Positions 7,457-15,325 of a DNA stretch of 35,728 nucleotides are shown in pieces (position 1 is the first letter of the stretch; every line of letters starts with the position of its first letter). The translations under genes were made by a program, and so were the position numbers. This stretch comes from a virus. Location of the stretch: IMG/VR virus record IMGVR_UViG_3300008267_000546, positions 1-35,728 of that record, one strand, 5' to 3'. The notes under the pieces were generated by a model that saw nothing but the letters and a program-made list of their open reading frames with translations, did no database searches and was not told the origin of the DNA.

Positions 7457-7798
7457 TTATTCGTTTGAGCTGGTGCTTGTGTAAGCCTGTGCACCATAGA
7501 ATGCTGCAACAATTGCTGCTACTGATACAAAGTATGTTGGAGCCATGTCACCTAGTATGCCAGGTGCTGCTTCTAAGCCTAACCAACTTGCTATAACAAC
7601 TGCAAATGGATATAGTAGCATACCAAACAGTGCAAACCATGCCATGTTACGTTGTGCATCTTCTCGCTTGTCTTGATTGTCGATTTTTATCATCTTTTCT
7701 TGTGCTGCGATTTCTTGATCTGTAACCACACCATCGCCGTCTACATCAAATGATTCGTACTTTGATCCTGACTCTAATGTCTTTGGTCTTCTTGCCAT
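7457..7798 (-). CDS. EF-hand membrane protein in the lysis region
   Basis: A 113-residue protein with one canonical EF-hand loop, DVDGDGVVTDQE (18-29: Asp at loop positions 1, 3 and 5, Glu at 12), then a charged helix and two hydrophobic spans (AWFALFGMLLYPFAVVIASW and YFVSVAAIVAAFYGAQAY). It should be a two-span inner-membrane protein with a calcium-binding N-terminal head. I recall similar proteins in uncultured marine phages. Its position directly after the endolysin, holin-like and spanin genes suggests a role in lysis control, possibly as a second holin or calcium-sensing regulator, but this is inference. Its start overlaps the upstream gene by 25 bases. Confidence 0.72.
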   Translation of the reverse strand: MARRPKTLESGSKYESFDVDGDGVVTDQEIAAQEKMIKIDNQDKREDAQRNMAWFALFGMLLYPFAVVIASWLGLEAAPGILGDMAPTYFVSVAAIVAAFYGAQAYTSTSSNE

Positions 7799-8079
7799 TT
7801 GTTATCTCCCTCAAGTTTGGCTATACGAGCTTCTAACTCGTCAATTTTTTTTGTTACGTGTGGATATTTTGTACGCCATGCATCAGTTGGTTGTTCAAAC
7901 CAAGATAGCCCCCAACGGTGTACAAGATAATCAAGGATTTGGTCTAGTTTTGCATAAGCCCAAAGCCCTGCACGAGTGTCTTTAAAATATGCTAGAAATG
8001 CAGCACCAACTAATGATCCTAGTATTGCTGTATATATCCAGAGTGTATCTCCAAATATTCTATCTATCATTTCTAGCAT
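7774..8079 (-). CDS. Small single-span membrane protein with C-terminal coiled coil
   Basis: A 101-residue protein with an N-terminal hydrophobic span (LWIYTAILGSLVGAAFLAYF), a Trp/Asp-rich middle and a heptad-like C-terminus (KKIDELEARIAKLEGDNK). No family is recognised. AGGGAG lies nine bases upstream of the ATG, and a CTAAATAA promoter-like element lies further upstream. It sits between the spanins and the EF-hand protein; the topology would allow a holin-related or membrane-anchoring job, but nothing in the sequence proves that. Confidence 0.6.
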   Translation of the reverse strand: MLEMIDRIFGDTLWIYTAILGSLVGAAFLAYFKDTRAGLWAYAKLDQILDYLVHRWGLSWFEQPTDAWRTKYPHVTKKIDELEARIAKLEGDNKWQEDQRH

Positions 8080-8107
8080 ATTTTGACTCCCTATAACAAG
8101 TAGTAAA

Positions 8108-8115
8108 TTATTTAG
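8108..8115 (-). promoter_or_regulatory. Late-promoter-like element CTAAATAA
   Basis: Minus strand CTAAATAA about 29 bases upstream of the 101-aa membrane gene, in the 57-base gap after the o-spanin gene. It resembles the T4/cyanophage late element (xTAAATA). A normal leader with AGGGAG follows it. The gap holds nothing else that I can see. Confidence 0.4.
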
Positions 8116-8136
8116 TTAAACAACCCTAATACTCCT

Positions 8137-8391
8137 CTAGGAGGTTCTGGCAAGTGGTTTGCCGCCTGCGGTTAGTTCTGCTAGTTTAGCATCAAGGTTA
8201 TCTTTGTTGATAATAACCCAATTTACCTGGCGCAGACGCAGCTCATCCACAGGTGGTAATGTTAGTTCGGGCTTGTCAATTGGCTTTGCACTAACTTCAA
8301 TTACCTGGGGCTGTGGGCTGCACGCCATTAGAGCTGCTACCAGGCCAAAGCCAAGGACACTCTTTGTTAAAACTTTCGCCATCTTTTGCAT
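8137..8391 (-). CDS. Outer-membrane spanin subunit (Rz1-like lipoprotein)
   Basis: An 84-residue lipoprotein. A signal peptide (KVLTKSVLGFGLVAALMAC) ends in a lipobox LMAC, so the mature chain begins with a lipidated Cys and a Pro-rich stretch (SPQPQ...KPELTLPPVDE). The C-terminal part (VNWVIINKDNLDAKLAEL) resembles o-spanins of T4-like phages. It starts out of frame inside the end of the i-spanin gene and overlaps it by 95 bases, the classic Rz/Rz1 arrangement. With the i-spanin it would bridge the periplasm and fuse the two membranes in the last step of lysis, implying a Gram-negative host. Met1 or Met4 could be the start. Confidence 0.8.
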   Translation of the reverse strand: MQKMAKVLTKSVLGFGLVAALMACSPQPQVIEVSAKPIDKPELTLPPVDELRLRQVNWVIINKDNLDAKLAELTAGGKPLARTS

Positions 8392-8779
8392 TTATTTCGC
8401 TTTCTGTTAACGGTGATCCAGATAGGATCTCAAAACATCTACCTGCGTTTACGGTGCCTCGGTTGACTGCACGTTCAATTGATGTTGGTTTTTCGGCTGC
8501 TAATAAACTTAGATCAATGTCTGCAAGTTTATTAGCTAGCCTGCTGTTTTCTCTGCGTATATCCGCATATTCTTTGTTTATACGATTAAGTTCAGTTTGT
8601 TGAGAAGCAAAGTCTGCTTGCATTTGATCAATAGCTGCTTCATTTAACGCAACTGCGGTTTCTAATTTAGCATTATTTTCTTGTAATATAGCCATGCGCT
8701 CTTGAGTATCGTTATAATACCAATAGCCAATTCCACCCATGACTACAATTACCACTGCAAGCATCCCTGCTAGTTTCAT
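8297..8779 (-). CDS. Inner-membrane spanin subunit (Rz-like)
   Basis: A 160-residue protein with an N-terminal signal-anchor (KLAGMLAVVIVVMGGIGYWY), then a long coiled coil (about residues 27-95, with QENNAKLETAVALNEAAID and IRRENSRLANKLADIDLS) and a periplasmic C-terminal part with two cysteines (GRCFEIL, KECPWLW) that could form a disulfide. This is i-spanin topology. The o-spanin gene overlaps its 3' end in another frame, which supports the call. Its start overlaps the holin-like gene end by four bases. Confidence 0.8.
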   Translation of the reverse strand: MKLAGMLAVVIVVMGGIGYWYYNDTQERMAILQENNAKLETAVALNEAAIDQMQADFASQQTELNRINKEYADIRRENSRLANKLADIDLSLLAAEKPTSIERAVNRGTVNAGRCFEILSGSPLTESEINAKDGESFNKECPWLWPGSSSNGVQPTAPGN

Positions 8780-9042
8780 TTGTCGCTTGCTCCAAAGAAG
8801 AAGTTAATAATAGTCGACACCGCTGTACCTAATAAGAATCCTAGGATAATATTAGCAAAGTTTACACCATCTGGCGGCAGTGGAAAGAAAGTTACGCAGA
8901 AGAAGTATACTACACTTACTACTGCCCAAAACCAAGCAAACCAATACGTAAAGTGGACTGCTAGTTTATCACCACGTCTAACCAATTCTTCGTGTACATC
9001 TCGTAAACTGTTGTCTATTGTGTTCATGTTATCATCTGTCAT
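8776..9042 (-). CDS. Holin-like two-span membrane protein
   Basis: An 88-residue protein with a charged N-terminal helix (SLRDVHEELVRRGDKLAVHF) and two hydrophobic spans (YWFAWFWAVVSVVYFFCVTF and FANIILGFLLGTAVSTIINF) joined by a short Pro-rich turn, ending in a short hydrophilic tail. It resembles small two-span proteins that sit next to the endolysin in marine T4-like phages. The job would be to permeabilise the inner membrane to release or trigger the endolysin. It starts two bases after the endolysin stop. There is no signature motif, so the call rests on topology and context. Confidence 0.7.
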   Translation of the reverse strand: MTDDNMNTIDNSLRDVHEELVRRGDKLAVHFTYWFAWFWAVVSVVYFFCVTFFPLPPDGVNFANIILGFLLGTAVSTIINFFFGASDK

Positions 9043-9044
9043 TA

Positions 9045-9932
9045 TTAATCATCCAATAATTTAGCTAATGTCATTGGGCCAGCAATACCATCTGCTGTTA
9101 ACCCGTTTTTAGCTTGCCATGCTTTAAGTGCTTTTTCGGTACCAGGACCAAATGCGCCATCAGCAGCAATACCAAGTGCAGCTTGCATCATTTTAACGCC
9201 GTCGCCCTTGGAACCTTTGCGTAATGTACCAATTTCGTTTACATTTACGTCATCGTTATCATCGTTGTCTTCGACAACTTTAAGTGTTACTGGATTACCT
9301 AGTACAGACATTGCTTTGCTGTAACGTGCTTGGCGATCAGCAAGACCAATGTTTCCGCCATTGATGATTTTAGTCATTTTAGTAACATCATCAGTATCAG
9401 CAATCGAGTTTAGTTTTTTATTGTTCCAGAACCACGCTGCTGATTCAATAGCACCTTTTTCTGTTGCTACATATACTGCTGCCTGTTCTGCTGTCATGTT
9501 AACACTTTTACCAAAGTTGGTGTAGTTCTCACGACCAGTAAGTTGCTTTAGACCACGACCACGGAATAACCAACCATCACCAGCTTTGGTGTTGCCCATT
9601 TTAGAACTACGGAATTCGTCTTGGTATACATAGTTTGCAATCTTTTCTGGATTGCGAGCATACTCAGCAGCATTACGCTTTGGCGCTGGACCAAAGTAAC
9701 GACCAAATACAGCAAGCAATGACTTCTCACTATAGTTCAAGTTTTCTTCTAGTGAGTTAAAGTTGTTTGATTCGTGAGCACACTGACTGACGAAGTGTGC
9801 TACACGTCTTGGTGTAGTAATACCATACTTTGGTAATATTTCGCAGATTGCTTCATACCAAAATTCTACTCTTTTATTTCCCGGAATTAATTCCGCTAAA
9901 TGTTCTTTCTTGAAATCAAAATCAAATTTCAT
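9045..9932 (-). CDS. GH19-type endolysin with peptidoglycan-binding domain
   Basis: A 295-residue cell-wall hydrolase. The catalytic domain (about 10-210) is glycoside hydrolase family 19 / chitinase-class-I-like: RRVAHFVSQCAHESNNF carries the probable acid Glu54, LEENLNYS holds the second glutamate, and FRGRGLKQLTGRENY is a family signature. An Asp/Asn-rich linker (VVEDNDDNDDVNVNE) leads to a PG_binding_1 domain (about 233-295: LRKGSKGDGVKMMQAALG, DGAFGPGTEKALKAWQ). No signal peptide, so it needs the holin. The frame is open to a GTG at 9971, but AAGGA nine bases before the ATG at 9932 and the family alignment favour 9932. Confidence 0.92.
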   Translation of the reverse strand: MKFDFDFKKEHLAELIPGNKRVEFWYEAICEILPKYGITTPRRVAHFVSQCAHESNNFNSLEENLNYSEKSLLAVFGRYFGPAPKRNAAEYARNPEKIANYVYQDEFRSSKMGNTKAGDGWLFRGRGLKQLTGRENYTNFGKSVNMTAEQAAVYVATEKGAIESAAWFWNNKKLNSIADTDDVTKMTKIINGGNIGLADRQARYSKAMSVLGNPVTLKVVEDNDDNDDVNVNEIGTLRKGSKGDGVKMMQAALGIAADGAFGPGTEKALKAWQAKNGLTADGIAGPMTLAKLLDD

Positions 9933-10105
9933 TATATTATATCCTTTATTTTTGAATTGCATTTTTCGCACCTACAATGATCGCATATTTTCATTGAACT
10001 GGGCGGTTTGTCGTAATTTTGTAAATCTTCGTATTCAGGACGACCACAGTGTGAGGGTCGTCCACAGTTTTGACAATATTGTATGTTAGATTCTCTCAAC
10101 AACAA
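9932..10105 (-). CDS. Cys-rich zinc-ribbon-like mini-protein, probable TTG start
   Basis: An open frame between the endolysin and the 239-aa gene that lacks an upstream ATG. It encodes about 57 residues with seven cysteines in two groups: YCQNCGRPSHCGR (CxxC...C) and KICDHCRCEKCN (CxxCxCxxC), a probable small zinc-binding fold. AAAGGA lies seven bases before a TTG at 10105, the likely start; two further TTG codons follow at once. The TAA overlaps the endolysin ATG (TAATG) and the 5' end overlaps the upstream gene by 20 bases, as do other genes here. Function unknown; a small regulator or nucleic-acid binder is possible. Confidence 0.5.
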   Translation of the reverse strand: MLLRESNIQYCQNCGRPSHCGRPEYEDLQNYDKPPSSMKICDHCRCEKCNSKIKDII

Positions 10106-10805
10106 GCATATGTCCTTTATTTTCTAACGTTAGAGTTCTATTACCAAATTTGGTAATATTATAATCTCCAATATACTTAGTTAAAAAAAGAATTTCGGCA
10201 TAGTCATTCATATTGATTTTATCTTTGATGCTTTCTAGAACTTGTGTAGAAGTACCAAAGTTTTTTATTTTAAATTCAACTGGGTCTGCGTATGCTTTTT
10301 TAATTATTAAATCTTCTTCTGCTGTAAGATTGATTTCTTCTAAATAACTTTTATTAAAAAAGTTTTTAAAATTGTTCATATTTGACTCGTTTACTAAAAT
10401 ATCATATGTATCTGTATCTAAAGGAATAGTTTCAGACAATGAGTTCAATGACAATGGAATGCTTTGAAAGCCTTTGTAATATCTAAATCTAAAATCGTTT
10501 ATGCCTGTTAAATTGCTAACACCATCTATTAATTCGACGATCTGAGATGGAACATCTTCGTTTCTTTCCATCTCAACAAATACTTTAAAAGATCCGTCGC
10601 TTTGTTCGCTGCTAGTAGCATCAGCATCTAGTACAAAACTATAACCCTTTTCTATAAAATCTACTAGATCCTTGGCAGGGTCGTGTTCGTTAACTGTAAA
10701 ACATAGTGTAACAATTTCAGCATCGCTGCCCATCTTACTTTTATAAGAGTCAATTTCGATAATTTTGTATACTAGATCACGAAGGTCGTTTTCTCTTAGT
10801 CCCAT
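10086..10805 (-). CDS. Conserved hypothetical protein, 239 aa
   Basis: Not recognised by domain, although it looks like a conserved protein of marine T4-like phages. It is acidic, soluble and alpha/beta, without cysteine clusters or membrane spans. Segments such as AEIVTLCFTVNEHDP and DGSFKVFVEMERNEDVPSQI suggest a small beta-sheet domain. It starts on the TAATG overlap with the 170-aa gene, and both lie behind a late-promoter-like element, so they probably act together, possibly in virion assembly (inference). Confidence 0.6.
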   Translation of the reverse strand: MGLRENDLRDLVYKIIEIDSYKSKMGSDAEIVTLCFTVNEHDPAKDLVDFIEKGYSFVLDADATSSEQSDGSFKVFVEMERNEDVPSQIVELIDGVSNLTGINDFRFRYYKGFQSIPLSLNSLSETIPLDTDTYDILVNESNMNNFKNFFNKSYLEEINLTAEEDLIIKKAYADPVEFKIKNFGTSTQVLESIKDKINMNDYAEILFLTKYIGDYNITKFGNRTLTLENKGHMLVVERI

Positions 10806-11317
10806 TATACTTCAACGCCTCCTTCTACTGGAGGTTGAACAGCTTGTTCTACAGGTGCTGTTCCTTGTTCAATTTCTTTAACATCTAAGTTGTCTAATTC
10901 TGCACTGTATAAATCTGCTAATAGTTTTTTAGGCATACGTACTTCTACTATCCATATTGGATGTCTGTCTAGTTTGCCTTTTTTAGTTCCTGGACGGTAG
11001 TCCTCTTGGTCTAAAATTTGTCTTGGTTTCAAAAAGTGTCCTTTGGTATAGCTTATTTTGCAATCATAATCCAACAATCGTTTGCCGCCCATTGGATCTG
11101 GCATGTTTTCGTATGGCCAAAAGAATTTAGCACTTACCCAATGTCTTTCGATAATTGGACCTTCTGCAAGTTCACCAGTTTCCCAGTTTTTATAAACATA
11201 TATGTCGAGTTCATCCAGTACTCTTTCAAAGTCTTTTAATACATTAAATGCTGTATTACTTTCATACATGTTTTCGATGTTTCTTATTACATCTAAAGAA
11301 TCAAGAATATTAGTCAT
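10805..11317 (-). CDS. Conserved hypothetical protein, 170 aa, late-expressed
   Basis: Not recognised by function. It has a conserved-looking core with aromatic residues (ERHWVSAKFFWPYENMPDP, DYDCKISYTKGHFLKP) and an acidic, Pro/Val-rich C-terminal tail (PVEQAVQPPVEGGVEV) that looks disordered. The first gene of the minus-strand transcript diverging from phoH, it has a GATAAATAA element about 28 bases upstream. Late timing suggests a morphogenetic or structural role, but this is inference. Confidence 0.62.
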   Translation of the reverse strand: MTNILDSLDVIRNIENMYESNTAFNVLKDFERVLDELDIYVYKNWETGELAEGPIIERHWVSAKFFWPYENMPDPMGGKRLLDYDCKISYTKGHFLKPRQILDQEDYRPGTKKGKLDRHPIWIVEVRMPKKLLADLYSAELDNLDVKEIEQGTAPVEQAVQPPVEGGVEV

Positions 11318-11344
11318 GTTTGCATACCCTGCGTTTTATTACAG

Positions 11345-11353
11345 TTATTTATC
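11345..11353 (-). promoter_or_regulatory. Late-promoter-like element GATAAATAA
   Basis: Minus strand GATAAATAA in the 149-base divergent gap between the 170-aa gene and phoH. It matches the octamer seen at 3243-3250 and 20494-20501. It would drive the 170-aa gene, the 239-aa gene, the Cys-rich mini-gene and the endolysin/holin/spanin run. Confidence 0.5.
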
Positions 11354-11400
11354 TAAATTTATACTTGTAGTTTTATTCTTGTCTCAAAGGTTAAATACAA

Positions 11401-11439
11401 TTGCAGGGAAGGACTTTCCTGCAAAGGAAATCACCCTGC
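11401..11439 (+). promoter_or_regulatory. Structured phoH leader with two exclusive folds
   Basis: Just upstream of phoH. Fold A: 11401-11411 pairs with 11414-11424 over nearly their whole length (one G-U pair, tight turn). Fold B: TTTCCT (11415-11420) pairs with AGGAAA (11425-11430) around a GCAA tetraloop of the GNRA class, and GCAGGG (11403-11408) pairs with CCCTGC (11434-11439) around it. The folds share bases and exclude each other. The phoH ribosome binding site AGGGAG (11455-11460) follows. A weak -10-like TATACT lies at 11360-11365. At DNA level fold A is also an operator-like dyad. Confidence 0.45.
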
Positions 11440-11466
11440 TTCTATACATATTAAAGGGAGAACTTA

Positions 11467-12198
11467 ATGGGTAGAGCTAGAGCTGCCAAAAGGCAACAAG
11501 CAAATGACTATAATACAACTAACGTTGTAAAAATCAATACATTCCTTCCAAAAAAAAGCAAAACAGTTAATATATTTCCACGAAATAAAAGTCAAGAAAC
11601 TTACGTGTTAAAATTGCTAGACGAGAAAAGAGACATAGTCTTCGGGATAGGTCCAGCAGGAACCGGCAAAACTATGTTAGCATGTCAGGTGGCCGTAAAA
11701 CACTTTTTAGAAGGTCGTGTAGATAGAATAGTTGTTACAAGACCAGCAGTAAGTGCAGACGAAGATTTAGGCTTTTTACCAGGCACACTAGAAGAAAAAA
11801 TGGCTCCGTGGACTAGACCAATATTTGATGTTCTACGTGAATATTTTTATGCCAACGAAATCGAAGGCATGATCAAAGAAGGTGTAATCGAAATATCTCC
11901 TTTAGCATATATGAGAGGAAGAACATTTAAAGACTCCTTCATAATTGCAGACGAAATGCAAAATGCTACACCTAATCAAATGAAAATGTTACTAACACGC
12001 ATTGGTACAGGATCTAAGATGGTTGTAACAGGCGATCTAGCACAAGCAGACAGGTTAAAAGACAACGGCTTGATTGAATTTGTGAATCAATTAAACACCT
12101 TTGATAGCAAGCATATCGAAGCAGTGTATTTTAACCATAAAGATATTGAAAGGCATGACGCAGTAAAAGAAGTTCTCCAAGTGTACGGCGATGCTTAA
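11467..12198 (+). CDS. phoH: PhoH-like ATPase
   Basis: A 243-residue P-loop ATPase of the PhoH family, common in marine phages; the cellular role is unsettled (phosphate stress or RNA metabolism have been proposed). A basic N-terminal tail (MGRARAAKRQQ) is followed by Walker A GPAGTGKT (62-69), conserved VVTRPAVSADEDLGFLPG, and Walker B IIADEMQNA (Asp162, Glu163), then the sensor region VVTGDLAQAD. The start has a strong AGGGAG seven bases upstream. It is one of only two plus-strand genes here, sits behind a structured leader, and its TAA overlaps the stop of the convergent gene. Confidence 0.93.
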   Translation: MGRARAAKRQQANDYNTTNVVKINTFLPKKSKTVNIFPRNKSQETYVLKLLDEKRDIVFGIGPAGTGKTMLACQVAVKHFLEGRVDRIVVTRPAVSADEDLGFLPGTLEEKMAPWTRPIFDVLREYFYANEIEGMIKEGVIEISPLAYMRGRTFKDSFIIADEMQNATPNQMKMLLTRIGTGSKMVVTGDLAQADRLKDNGLIEFVNQLNTFDSKHIEAVYFNHKDIERHDAVKEVLQVYGDA

Positions 12199-12470
12199 TA
12201 GTATCTAGCACGACCACTACCTGATGGAGGAGATAGAGGATTTTTATGAGAGTTCTTTATCTCCTCCAACAGCCACTCTCCTTCAGTATAAAGTACTGCA
12301 TCTGTAGCAGGTCCTTCTCCGGCAGGTCCCCAGTATAATCTTTTTAATTTGATGTACTTACGCCACCATACCCATTTACCACTAGTTGTAAGAATCGGCA
12401 GCCAGGCAAACTTTTCTTTTATGCGTATGTCTGGAATTCTTATTCCTCCGGTGTATCCTGCACCCATCAT
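12195..12470 (-). CDS. Conserved hypothetical protein, 91 aa
   Basis: Not recognised by function. Trp/Tyr-rich and basic ([34 protein letters not shown]), with a Gly/Ser/Pro-rich C-terminus. Similar small proteins occur in cyanophage genomes as I recall. It is the last gene of the run that begins at 17858; its start overlaps the thyA end by four bases, and its TAA overlaps the phoH TAA on the opposite strand (shared TTAA). Confidence 0.6.
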   Translation of the reverse strand: MMGAGYTGGIRIPDIRIKEKFAWLPILTTSGKWVWWRKYIKLKRLYWGPAGEGPATDAVLYTEGEWLLEEIKNSHKNPLSPPSGSGRARYY

Positions 12471-13333
12471 ACTGCCATTGGAGCCTTGATACTTTCCATA
12501 GGATTATAATTAATCAGTTTAAACTCTTCTGGTTTTTTACTAATAAGATCATTTAATGTTTCAAAAACAGGCATTAACAAACAAGGACCTTCTACGGGTT
12601 TGCGTGTAATTTGTTCTTGAACCTGTTCCATATGATTTTGATAAATGTGGCAGTCGCCGCCAGTCCAAACAAAGTCACCAACTTTGAGTTCTAACAGTTG
12701 TGCAAACATGTGTGTGAGCAAACTGTAGCTAGCAATGTTGAATGGCACTCCTAGGAACATGTCGGCACTGCGCTGATACAGTTGACAACTCAACTCACCG
12801 TCTTGTACATGAAATTGAAACAAAGTGTGACAGGGCGGCAATGCCATAACAGGAATTCGATCAGCGTTCCACGCACTGACAATGTGCCTTCTACTGTCGG
12901 GATCGAATTTAAGTCCTTCTAAAACCTGTGCAATCTGATCAACGTAACCCAATTGTGCATCCCAAGTACGCCACTGATGTCCGTAAACAGGTCCTAGCTC
13001 TTTTACCGTATCAGTATTTTTATATCCGAGATCACGTGCTTGTTTGTCTGCATTGGCAGTCCATATAGTGGTCTTGTCTACTAGTTCTTCACGTGGCTTA
13101 CCGTAGTGTATTTCTGCAAGTCTGCGTTCATCTGAGCTGCCTTCTAAGAACCACAGCAATTCACTTACAACCGATTTCCAAGCAAGTTTTTTTGTTGTAA
13201 CTGCTGGAAAATTTTCGCGAAGATTAAAACGCATTTGATAACCGAATACACCACGGGTACCTACACCAGTTCTATCTTTACGATCTTTGCCATTTTCTAG
13301 TATGTATTTTAATGCGTCATGATATTGTTTCAT
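12467..13333 (-). CDS. thyA: Thymidylate synthase (ThyA)
   Basis: A 288-residue folate-dependent enzyme making dTMP from dUMP and methylene-tetrahydrofolate. Visible motifs: the phosphate-binding RTG (21-23), catalytic Cys168 in PPCHTLFQF, and the substrate-binding block [17 protein letters not shown] (about 187-203), then [10 protein letters not shown]. Length is normal and the core is intact. The dihydrofolate product is recycled by DHFR, whose gene overlaps just upstream by four bases, so the pair forms a complete dTMP module supporting phage DNA synthesis. Confidence 0.96.
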   Translation of the reverse strand: MKQYHDALKYILENGKDRKDRTGVGTRGVFGYQMRFNLRENFPAVTTKKLAWKSVVSELLWFLEGSSDERRLAEIHYGKPREELVDKTTIWTANADKQARDLGYKNTDTVKELGPVYGHQWRTWDAQLGYVDQIAQVLEGLKFDPDSRRHIVSAWNADRIPVMALPPCHTLFQFHVQDGELSCQLYQRSADMFLGVPFNIASYSLLTHMFAQLLELKVGDFVWTGGDCHIYQNHMEQVQEQITRKPVEGPCLLMPVFETLNDLISKKPEEFKLINYNPMESIKAPMAV

Positions 13334-13800
13334 TTTTTAATCCAGTGTTCGATATATAATTCACCGTTGTCAACAGTGTCCAATGCAAATTGTTCAAGAA
13401 TAGATTCAACAGGCAAGAACGTATCACACTCATATACACCTTCGATACGACTTAGATGTATACTGTCAATGTATGGTAACAAATGCTTTATAAGTTGTGC
13501 GCCGCCGATGATCCAAATGTCGCCAGCAGATTTTAACTTTGGTAATGTAAATCTTGTCAGTTGACTCATACTAACAGTTGTGTCAGCACCTTCTACTTTG
13601 GTAGACGAAACAACTATGTTTTCTCGTTTGGGTAACGGTTTCATAGGCAAACTTTCCCAAGTTTTCCTGCCCATTACTACAGTGCAATTTACGGTATTTT
13701 CTTTGAACCATTTAAGGTCAGCAGGATTGTGAGGCCAAGGCAGGACACCGTTTTTACCGATGCCCCAATCCTGGTCACAAGCTAGTATTGCTCGAATCAT
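13330..13800 (-). CDS. folA: Dihydrofolate reductase
   Basis: A 156-residue NADPH-dependent reductase regenerating tetrahydrofolate. It starts [17 protein letters not shown], contains [17 protein letters not shown] with the catalytic Asp28 (equivalent to E. coli Asp27), GRKTWES and the GG pair of IWIIGGAQL for NADPH binding. Length matches bacterial DHFR. Four-base overlap with thyA downstream and a one-base overlap with the small membrane gene upstream indicate co-translation. Confidence 0.95.
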   Translation of the reverse strand: MIRAILACDQDWGIGKNGVLPWPHNPADLKWFKENTVNCTVVMGRKTWESLPMKPLPKRENIVVSSTKVEGADTTVSMSQLTRFTLPKLKSAGDIWIIGGAQLIKHLLPYIDSIHLSRIEGVYECDTFLPVESILEQFALDTVDNGELYIEHWIKK

Positions 13801-14060
13801 TATAATCCTTTGAGTGCCCGAAGTATGTTTCTATTTTCTGTTTCTACTTCATCTTTAGAATCTCGGTAAGTATCACGCAACACAATTGTAATTAAAGGCA
13901 GAAAAATAAACAAACCTGCTCCTACTAACACTCCTGCTTGTGGATCATAACCTAACCACAGACTAACAACAGCACCAATGCCCACAGACCCTAGTATGTA
14001 AGCTACTATACCTAAACCTTTGCTAATCTTAAATAAAAATCGTTTCCAAACTCTACTCAT
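13800..14060 (-). CDS. Small two-span membrane protein, 86 aa
   Basis: Two hydrophobic spans (LGIVAYILGSVGIGAVVSLWL and AGVLVGAGLFIFLPLITIVL) with a basic N-terminus (SRVWKRFLFKISK) and a charged C-terminal helix (RDTYRDSKDEVETENRNIL). No family is recognised. It is embedded between the ferredoxin and DHFR genes in the early run, so it is unlikely to be a lysis protein. Role unknown. Confidence 0.6.
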   Translation of the reverse strand: MSRVWKRFLFKISKGLGIVAYILGSVGIGAVVSLWLGYDPQAGVLVGAGLFIFLPLITIVLRDTYRDSKDEVETENRNILRALKGL

Positions 14061-14061
14061 A

Positions 14062-14403
14062 TTAATCTCCTTTTCCTGGATTCTCTGAAAAATACTTTAT
14101 CTTACCCTCAACTCCATGCCACTCTTTTGCATCTGCAGGAGTATCTTCTGGACGCATTTGAGTAATATTAGGCCATAGCTCAGCATACTTTTGATTAAAA
14201 TCTATCCACTGTGCAGCACCATCTGCGGTGTCTGGTAAAATAGCATCAGCAGGACATTCTGGTTCACATACTCCGCAATCGATGCATTCTGCTGGATTAA
14301 TTACCAGCATGTTTTCGCCTTCGTAGAAACAGTCGACTGGACAAACTTCTACGCAATCCATATGTTTGCATTTAATACAAGCATCATTTACAATATACGT
14401 CAT
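14062..14403 (-). CDS. fdxA: Seven-iron ferredoxin, FdxA type
   Basis: A 113-residue ferredoxin with the full Azotobacter FdI/FdxA pattern: Cys9, 17 and 50 for a [3Fe-4S] cluster and Cys21, 40, 43 and 46 for a [4Fe-4S] cluster, plus extra Cys12 and Cys25 as in the family. Conserved text includes [37 protein letters not shown] and the C-terminal WPNIT. It is a low-potential electron carrier. It is not the plant-type [2Fe-2S] PetF known from cyanophages, but resembles proteobacterial FdxA, so it was probably taken from a proteobacterial host. It sits between gp44 and the nucleotide genes in the early run, which suggests supply of electrons to host metabolism during replication; the partner is unknown. 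Confidence 0.95.
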   Translation of the reverse strand: MTYIVNDACIKCKHMDCVEVCPVDCFYEGENMLVINPAECIDCGVCEPECPADAILPDTADGAAQWIDFNQKYAELWPNITQMRPEDTPADAKEWHGVEGKIKYFSENPGKGD

Positions 14404-14404
14404 T

Positions 14405-15325
14405 TTACCTCTTTAATCTTGCAAGTTGTATCAATGTTGCTGATAGATTTATTTCAGGGTCAACTACTGACGTGTGATCTACTAATCCTTGCTTAATAAT
14501 TAGTATTGCATCGTCTTGAGCTGCATCCGATCCGAACAAGTTAACGTTGTCATAAAGCCAACGATAAACATCTTCCATTTCTTCAGCCCGAACTGTTCCA
14601 CAAAGTAGTTTACGTGCATCAACAATTTTGCCTTCTTTAAACAGTTCAACCATTTGTATCTTCCAATCAGCACCGCCGGAGTCGCCCTGACTTGCTGAAA
14701 CCAACGTGCCGTCTGTGCTGTTTTGTTGCACCATGTTGATGCATTTACGCAAGTCAGGGTAGGTTACTTTTACATATGTATCAAGTACATCTAAGTCAAA
14801 TGCAACACCTTCAGTAATAAGAATTTCTGCAACTCGTGCAGTAAACTCAACTTGATCAGTTTTTGCAATATGAAAACTCTGACAACGACTGTGGATTGCT
14901 GGAATTACTTTGTTAGGATAGTTACAGGTTAGAATAAATCTTACTGTAGTATGGTATTCTTCCATGATACCACGCAACGCAGCCTGTGCGTTAATTGACA
15001 AATAGTCTGCTTCGTCCAGTAGAATTACTTTAAAGTCGCCAAATGGAATCATTTGAGAAAAACTAGTAATTCTATTACGCATTTCGTCTACACCAGTTTG
15101 ACGACTGCCGTTTACTTCTAGTATATCTAACGGGTTAACTTTTAATTCGTTGAGTAGCAGTTTTGCTAGCGTAGTTTTACCGATGCCTGCATTACCACTA
15201 AACAGCAAATGCGGAATACTTCCTTCTTTGATCCACTGCATTACCTGCGATCGTTGTGTTTCATCTCGAAACACATAACCGTCAACTGTTTTTGGACGGT
15301 ATTTTTCTACCCAAAGTTCTTTCAT
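14405..15325 (-). CDS. 44: Sliding-clamp loader large subunit, T4 gp44-like
   Basis: A 306-residue AAA+ ATPase. It starts [16 protein letters not shown], typical of RFC/gp44 subunits, with Walker [10 protein letters not shown] (about 44-52), Walker [12 protein letters not shown], sensor-1 FILTCNY and the SRC arginine-finger motif in [10 protein letters not shown]. With the small subunit (not in this window) it would load the gp45 clamp for the phage DNA polymerase. The C-terminal domain is the helical collar. The upstream gene overlaps by four bases. Confidence 0.94.
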   Translation of the reverse strand: MKELWVEKYRPKTVDGYVFRDETQRSQVMQWIKEGSIPHLLFSGNAGIGKTTLAKLLLNELKVNPLDILEVNGSRQTGVDEMRNRITSFSQMIPFGDFKVILLDEADYLSINAQAALRGIMEEYHTTVRFILTCNYPNKVIPAIHSRCQSFHIAKTDQVEFTARVAEILITEGVAFDLDVLDTYVKVTYPDLRKCINMVQQNSTDGTLVSASQGDSGGADWKIQMVELFKEGKIVDARKLLCGTVRAEEMEDVYRWLYDNVNLFGSDAAQDDAILIIKQGLVDHTSVVDPEINLSATLIQLARLKR

